From NCBI RefSeq assembly GCF_000150275.1, contig NW_002060944.1, positions 3,166,229 to 3,230,228 of the forward strand: a DNA stretch of 64,000 bases. The letters run 5' to 3'. Positions 29,301 through 38,300 of this stretch are shown piece after piece (within the stretch, counting starts at the first letter, position 1; every line of letters starts with the position of its first letter). Position numbers and translations under genes: made by a program. This DNA is from Trichoplax adhaerens (Eukaryota > Placozoa > Uniplacotomia > Trichoplacea > Trichoplacidae). The notes beneath the pieces were generated by a model. It saw only the letters and a program-made list of their open reading frames with translations, did no database searches and had not been told where the DNA came from.

Positions 29301-32300
29301 GCATACACCATCTGCTGTTACCGGTCCTTCTCATGATCATACCTTTGGATCACAATCAAGTTGAGTAGCGATAACTACAACAATAATTTACTCTTTAGAC
29401 TTGATATATACTAGTGTAGTGAATAAGGCTACAAAAATGTATAAGATTTGTTCCGAATTGAAAGCGATATTGGCTAAGATATATTTTATCAAAGATATAG
29501 ATTTTGAGCTTATCGCATCATTTGTATCGACTACTTTGATTATACGTGCACTTTAAAAGTTGTATTACTACTTCATTTTAAATGTATACTCTTATTGATT
29601 TAAATAGCTGGTTGCTACATTTATACCGAGGTATCCTATCCACGCATTAAAGGAGACAAATTTGTTATTGAGAGTAATGCGATCTACATTAATCAGCCAT
29701 TTTGTTTTGGCTTCTGGTATAATATGAACGGAGATACTATCGGCCAACTACAAGTAGAAGATATTAATAATCATATAGTCACAATCAGTGGCAATCGAGG
29801 AGATGTATGGTATCAATATAGAACCACCCTTCAACCTGGCACTCATAAGGTAGCGTATATACTTATTGTAAAGGTATATCGGCTATTAAAAACATATTCA
29901 CCACACACGCTTTTTCTAGCTTATGCCATAGCTTCCAAGATATGAATACTCCAATCATATTTATAGCTACTGTATTTATAGATATATACTGTACACTGTA
30001 TTTATTGATTACATGAAATATGGTTTATATGTTTCACTTTATATTTTACATCTGGGAAATAACTTCTGCAATTATGTAATAATAGATCCACTTCATCGGA
30101 GTTGCTGGCAGCAGCTTTACAGGCGATATCGCCATCGATGATGTATCAGCAACACTAGGACATTGTGGTAAGTTATTAATGCTTCTGTATCCAGTTACAA
30201 GATTAATTGAGTTTCCAAATAAAATTGATTAAATCGTTCACAATTTTTGTACGTAAAAGAAATAGAATACTTCCAGTTTTCGCATATGAATAAGTGAATT
30301 GGTGAGGCCTATTTTGATCTTTTAGACGTCTCATTTAAAGGCATATTAATTGAACTATTGTATTGTAATGGTTCAAGAGCAGGAATCTATATCATGTAGG
30401 CACTGCCTGAATCAAGCGCTAGATATACTTTTTTAAATAGCTACGTAAAATAGTGTAAAATCGACGGATATATAAGCCATACTCGTACTTTTACTTCATC
30501 CATGAAAGGAGATACTACGTGTGATAAAACCCTTTATTCCAATTAATGCTTTGAAAGTTAAACTTGAGCTAGTAGATAGATATAGCCCTCAAAATACTTA
30601 AGCTGCTTTCAATTGCAAGTATCCATTCCCTTTGTAATAATATTCTCTGATATTAATTTCTGCTCATTTTCTTATATTATTCTACAATGCTAACAACAGA
30701 AAATGAAATTCGACTAGTAAATGGTGATAGTACATCAGGTAGATTGGAAATATATCGCAATGGTATTTGGGGTACAGTCTGCGATGATCATTTCGATATG
30801 ACAGACGCTTTCGTGGCATGCAGGCAATTAGGCTTTTTATCAGCCGTAAGATATTACTGCTGCGGCCATTTTGGATACGGTAGCGGTGCGATCTTGCTTG
30901 ATGATCTGCATTGCCAAGGTAACGAAAGTTCCCTTAGTCAGTGTTCACATCGCGGTTGGGGATCACATAACTGTGGCCATAGTGAAGATGTCGGCGTGCA
31001 ATGTTCTAATGGTAGGAGAAATGATATAATAGAAAATGACGTACAATATTGAACTTATAAGACACATGTTCATATTATCCCTTCCTACCATAAAATAATG
31101 ATATAACGTAAATCTGGCATTGTCTATCGGTAATATAAAGTTGCTATGACAATCTACCTACCGTACATGAGCGCCGAGTAATATTATCAATATATCCTGA
31201 TAGTAATTAATTACATTGACTGTAATTGCATAAATAATATGTACTCATTAGCAGTATATTTTACAGTATATGCATAAATACCATGAATTATAAAAATGTT
31301 GGCCAATTTTCGTAGAAAATTGTTTGAAAATCTGTTTTAGTTTCGGTACATACGGTATATCATAACTTGTAAGTTCGTATCTTTGTAAGAGTATTGCCCT
31401 CGCAAGGCAGATTTGTTGTTCAAGTACTGCAGTACCGTAAATAAGTTTTCCATCTCATATCTATCACGTTACAATTGCACATAATACCTACGAAATATTT
31501 ATTCTGTTCGTTATGGCTGCACAAATTGTAGTTAATAAATGAATGTGCAAGCCGAAGCTTTAGATTTCTTGAATAATTTTACGGGTTTTAATTACAACTC
31601 ACTTCTCGCATGTAGCACCTGCTCCATGTTTTTCTAATCCTTGCCTCAATAATGGTACGTGCTCTGCCGCTAATGCTAGCTACAGTTGTTCCTGTTCGCC
31701 AAGATACTACGGAGATCACTGTCAATACTGTTAGTATATGTATATAAAAATTAACCTACCATATTAACATGTGCAAAGATGATAAATCTTTCAGATTAGA
31801 AATAGTTTTACTTACTTTTACTGGCACAATCAAGTTGCTATATTTACAGTCGAATTGCTTTTTACATTTTCTTGTTTTTTCACAGATAACTATCTATTTC
31901 CCACAACCGGTAAAAATCATGTAATCTAAGCTAGTATATGTTCATTATTTAAACTTTGTAACCTGAAGTACAGTAAGCCTTTATGTTATGTGTGATTTAG
32001 AATCTGCTATAACGTTATAATTGCTGTATTTTCTAACCACACTCGACTGAATTTGTGTTATAGCATATAATCCATGTTCCTCAAATCCTTGCTTTAATAA
32101 CGGTACATGTTATAACTATAACACGTCCTATTACTGTGGATGCCAAGGAAATTACTACGGCAACAGATGTCAATACTGTTAGTATATCAGCTTATAATGA
32201 CATTTAACACAAATTTCATTACTTTTATAGTCTTATATTAATAATTACAATCCATTGAAAACCTATAATCAAATTTAAAAACATTTATAATAGCAAATTT

Positions 32301-35300
32301 ATCGTATACCGCACCAAGTCTTTTCAATTTACAACAGGAACCATTGTCTATACTATGAATACACCAGAATGATTCTATATAACCCATTATTGATAGCTAT
32401 AAAATTTATAGTAGTGACGATAAAAATATTAATAATCCTTAATTTCTATAATTACCATAATATACCATCTTTTCCCCATAGATACTAACCCGACTACACC
32501 TCCATCATCAGGTAATAAGATCTACAGCATGCACAATATCTAAGATGTATTGACGGGTTATAAATTCGCAGCAATGTCACTAATAATGGCGTGCGAGAAA
32601 GTTTCCAAGCTGTTAAACATGCACTATTTTTAGATTAACTCTATGAATTTATATCGCAAACATCGATTCAATCTACGAAAGCCATAGATATAGTTATTAA
32701 ACTTATTATTATAGTTCTGGTAATGTATAATATGTGTGTTCATCTATGTCACTCAGATTATCTTCGACAACTAAATTGCAATTTCGAGTACGATTTCTGC
32801 TATTGGCGTAAACCCAACGGTAATTCTTCTTTAGCTTGGACAAGGCATCGTGGTCAAACACCCAGTTTCAATACAGGGCCTACGTACGATCATACATACG
32901 GAAATTCTTCAGGTTTGTTAACCACCGTAAGCAAGCCTTAATTCTATCTTACACTTGTAATGAGATAATAATCGCTTGTCCTAAATAACAATTAAGATAA
33001 GCGAGTGGCGTTACAGCTAGACTAATAATAGTTAGTCTTAGCATCTTATACAGCCAGTTTAAAAATTTTTTATGTAAAAACCTTCGTACTATTGATGCAC
33101 TTTTTAGTTAAATATGATCAGATACTTCGTAAGATCAGCAAATAATAGAATATGGCATAGAATATTTAAATATTGAAATTAATGAATATTAACAAAAACC
33201 TATGGCATATTTATAGGTTACTATATTTATACTGAAACTTCATCGCCAACAGCCAACGACGATGAATTCATTCTGGAAAGTCCGTCCATGTATAGCGCCA
33301 GCCCATTCTGTTTCTCATTCTGGTATAACTTAAATGGTAATACAATTAATCACCTCTNNNNNNNNNNNNNNNNNNNNNNNNNNNNNNNNNNNNNNNNNNN
33401 NNNNNNNTGCATGCATATACATAAAATATTTTACAGATAGCATATGAATGATTTATTGCTTTTTGTGTGATTACGTCCATTTTATAAAAATGATATCAGC
33501 TTTCTAATGTACTCGTATATACGTACTTTTTACTGTCTTTTCCACTTTAAGATCAAAATCCAACAACTTCAACGCCAGGTAAAGTAATAATAATTGATCA
33601 TACTTGTCATAAACTAGGATACAATTATTTTAGAATGTTCCGATAGTTAAAAAAGTCATCTTACATATTATCATAACCCTTTTTTTGAACAGCATATAAC
33701 CCGTGCTCGTCAGGTCCCTGCTACAATAATGGTACTTGCTATAACAATAATGGCTCCTACGCTTGCGCCTGCGAAGGAAATTACTACGGCTACAGATGCC
33801 AATATTGTTAGTATACATTTGATCCTGATATTTTCCTTCGAGTGGTATGATTTTAATCCGTATTTATTGATACTCATTTGGTCTAAAGTTTATAATCAGA
33901 CTCTTTAATACATATAGCTAGAAATTGTGATGTATATGGTATATACTATACGTGCGAGTATAGCATAGTAGCTTATTTCTACCAAATGGCTAACATGCAG
34001 AATGTTGTTTATTTGTAATATGATGCATTTAATACTGCGTCAATGTATCGAGGTATGGTACTAAATTTTCTTAATTAAAATATTTACCTGGTTTAGTGGC
34101 ATCAACAACAAATGCACCAACAGCTTCAGGTAAAAGTGCACATCATCGATAGCAAAATTTAATATTGTTAATGAATTGAACAGGCTTCTAAATATAATAT
34201 GTGGCAATTGCATTACAAGTTTTCATCATCCTATAGTTACTGTTCGCTTTTAAAATCTGACTATAGCTCTATCATTGATTATAACTTTATTGTATTATAA
34301 CTCTCAATGATAGGAACTGAAGGTCAAATTCGACTTGTAAATGGCAATGGCTACTCGTCCGGCCGAGTAGAAATATATCATAACGGCGTCTGGGGAACTG
34401 TTTGTGATGATAACTTTGGTATTAGTAACGCCATAGTCATTTGTAGGCAATTAGGATTTTCATCAGCCGCTAATTACTCTTGTTGCGCTCAATATGGCCA
34501 AGGAAGTGGCACTATTTGGCTTGATAATGTCTCTTGTAGCGGTAGTGAATCTTCCATTAGCAGTTGTAATCACAATTCTTGGGGATCACATAATTGTGGC
34601 CACAGTGAAGACGTCGGTGTAGCGTGTATAAACGGTAAGTAAAACAATTTTGAAATCTAACACGAGAGCCAGTAAATTAGTAATTTGATATTTCTATTAA
34701 ATGGTGTTTATCTGTTTAAAGTAGAAACCATTACGATTGAAATACAATAAACTTAATTTTAGTTAAATTCAGAAATTAATAAATTACGTTATATGCGATA
34801 GTTTAACGAGTCATTTATTTATAGAAGTGATATGTCGCTAGTTAATTTATTTTAACAAATACTAGGTAGCTTTCTAAACTTCGTGTCTTTTATTTCTGTT
34901 ACCGAAACTTTTGCCTAATGTTTTATAACATTGTAAATAATAGACAACTCTTGCTCATCAAATCCATGCTATAACGGTGGTTCTTGCGTATCGTATAGCG
35001 GTGGATATTACTGCTCTTGTAATGGAAACTACTATGGCAATCGTTGCCAATATGGTATAAAAGCTGCTAAAATTGTTCTATAGACGCTCATATATTAAAA
35101 TTATATATATCTTATAAATTTTCTTCTAATTACGAATTTAACTTTATATATCTTAGTTGATCCTTGTAGCTCTAATCCTTGCTTCAATAGCGGCTCATGC
35201 AGTATCGTTAACAACACTTACAGCTGTTACTGTAACGGAAATTACTACGGAAATCGTTGTCAATATTGTAAGTATATCATAATCTATACATGCGTATATC

Positions 35301-38300
35301 GTAGGAATTTATTTACAGTAATCCAATTTACAGCTACTAGAGAAGATTATTGACGATAGTAGTATGTATTGTAGTTCAGTAAAAGTAATAACATAATTTC
35401 TTCTATATATAGATCATAATCCGACAACAGCTTCGACTACAGCTCCGGCTACGACTCAAACAGGTAACATATGTTTAATATGTTTTGCGATTAAATTTTT
35501 ACAACATTGTGTAATTACTTCAGCATAATTAATTCTAGGCATTTAAAAGCAATACTGAGGCAATATGTAATTTATTACATAATTTGTATAGGCATTTAGT
35601 TATAGTATGATGTAAATATGTTTCAAGTTTTCATTATTCTATAGTTACTGTTCGCTTTTAAAATCTGACTATAGCTCTATCATTGATTATAACTTTATTG
35701 TATTATAACTCTCAATGATAGGAACTGAAGGTCAAATTCGACTTGTAAATGGCAATGGCTACTCGTCCGGCCGAGTAGAAATATATCATAACGGCGTCTG
35801 GGGAACTGTTTGTGATGATAACTTTGGTATTAGTAACGCCATAGTCATTTGTAGGCAATTAGGATTTTCATCAGCCGCTAATTACTCTTGTTGCGCTCAA
35901 TATGGCCAAGGAAGTGGCACTATTTGGCTTGATAATGTCTCTTGTAGCGGTAGTGAATCTTCCATTAGCAGTTGTAATCACAATTCTTGGGGATCACATA
36001 ATTGTGGCCACAGTGAAGACGTCGGTGTAGCGTGTATAAACGGTAAGTAAAACAATTTTGAAATCTAACACGAGAGCCAGTAAATTAGTAATTTGATATT
36101 TCTATTAAATGGTGTTTATCTGTTTAAAGTAGAAACCATTACGATTGAAATACAATAAACTTAATTTTAGTTAAATTCAGAAATTAATAAATTACGTTAT
36201 ATGCGATAGTTTAACGAGTCATTTATTTATAGAAGTGATATGTCGCTAGTTAATCAATTTTAATTAGAGGCACACGGATGACCTAGTTCATATCAAAAGT
36301 AGAACTTTAGAATTCAAACGTATGAGTTGCTAATTATTACTACATATTTTAACGATGGCTTTTAAACTGAAAACTTGTTATAGCTTCTACGATCGCACCC
36401 TCAACCCAAGATACACAATGTATGATACTAAAACATACTTTTAGATACATAATTATAAGTTGCACATAAGTTATTTACTATAGTACTGTCCGTGAGCATT
36501 AATAATTTTAAAGATACCAAATTTATTAAGATAATCATCGCATTTTCTTATTCGTCTAGATGAAGAGTGCTCATGCTTATTTTATCTAATATGATTATGA
36601 TATTCCGTTGTAGCTTCTAATCCGTGCTCATCTTACCCTTGCTATAATGGTGGATCATGTTCATCCTACAATGGCACATATTATTGCTCGTGTTCTGGAA
36701 ATTACTATGGAAATCGTTGCCAATACGGTATTTCAATATTGTCTACTAATAGCGTCCATACTTATTTTATCTAATATGATTATGATATTCCGTTGTAGCT
36801 TCTAATCCGTGCTCATCTTACCCTTGCTATAATGGTGGATCATGTTCATCCTATAATGGCACATATTATTGCTCGTGTTCTGGAAATTACTATGGAAGTC
36901 GTTGCCAATACGGTATTTCAATATTGTCTACTAATAGCGTCCATACTTATTTTATCTAATATGATTATGATATTCCGTTGTAGCTTCTAATCCGTGCTCA
37001 TCTTACCCTTGCTATAATGGTGGATCATGTTCATCCTATAATGGCACATATTATTGCTCGTGTTCTGGAAATTACTATGGAAGTCGTTGCCAATACGGTA
37101 TTTCAATAGTGCAGTTCATAGCGTTAAACAATAATAAAGTCAGTAATCAGCTACCCTAGCTTTAAATTATTACTGCTATTTTAACAATGATTTTAAACTC
37201 AAAACTCGTTGTAGCTTCTGCAAGTGCACCTCCGACCAAGGTACACAATGTATGATACTAAAAATATAATACAGTACTTGTAAATGATTTACTCACTATA
37301 GCACTGCCTGTCACCATCGATAATTTTATAGATTCTAAATTTATTACGATGATCATCGCGTTTTCTAAATCGCCTAGATTAACAGTGCTCATACTTATTT
37401 TATCTAATATGATTAAAAATACAATTCTGCTATAGCTAGTAATCCATGCTCCTCAAACCCTTGCTATAATGGTGGATCATGTTCATCCTATAACGGCACA
37501 TATTATTGCTCGTGTTATGGAAATTATTACGGAAGTCGTTGTCAATACGGTATTTCAATATTTGGTTGCTGATAGCGTTAAATATTAATAAAGTCAGTAG
37601 TCAGTTACCCTAATTATAAATTAAATTATTACTACATATTTTAACAATGCTTTTTAAACTCAAAACTTGTTATAGCATCTACGACCGCAGCTTCAACCCA
37701 AGGTACACAAGGCATGATACATAAACACAGTTTTATATGATTTACTCGTAATCGCACTGTTAGTGACCATTGACGATTTTATTTTATTATATTTTATAAT
37801 ATTTTATAATATTTTATAGAATTTTATAGATTTTAAATTTATTGCAGTAAGACAGATGTGTTAATGCAACGGGTTTTTATATACTACTATACGATAATAG
37901 CGTATATATGCTATAACGAGGTATAAATACAGTGTTTGATGTTTACCAGTAAGGATAGATAATTTCGTTAGATTACTATTCTGTATATATTTTATGCAGT
38001 AATATATACTTGAAAAAGCATAAAGGCTAAACCAAAAATTTTCAATGTTTCATGACCTTGTTGCTATAGGATCTTCGCTATCAGGTAAATATAGTATTAC
38101 TTTATTCTAAAATTGTAATTTACATGCATGTACACACTTGGATAATTTTCATCATCTTTGTTGTCATTTCAATAAATATCTTGAATATTCTTAGCTTTCA
38201 TTTTCGTTTCATATTGATGGCTAAACTGTGCACTGTACATTTTTAATTAATAGATGAATTTAATACCTTTGTATGTAACTTTATTTAACCTACTAGCTTT

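Noticed and set aside
34307-34642. Two identical 111-residue frames (34307-34642 and 35715-36050) starting with Met, as separate small SRCR genes
   Set aside because: The Met lies in intron sequence before a clear acceptor, and each frame is closed by a strong GTAAGT donor. They are exons SRCR6 and SRCR7 of the large gene.
36571-37108. CRISPR-like regular repeat array
   Set aside because: The 185-bp repeats are EGF exons with introns in an animal gene; spacers and repeat size do not fit CRISPR.
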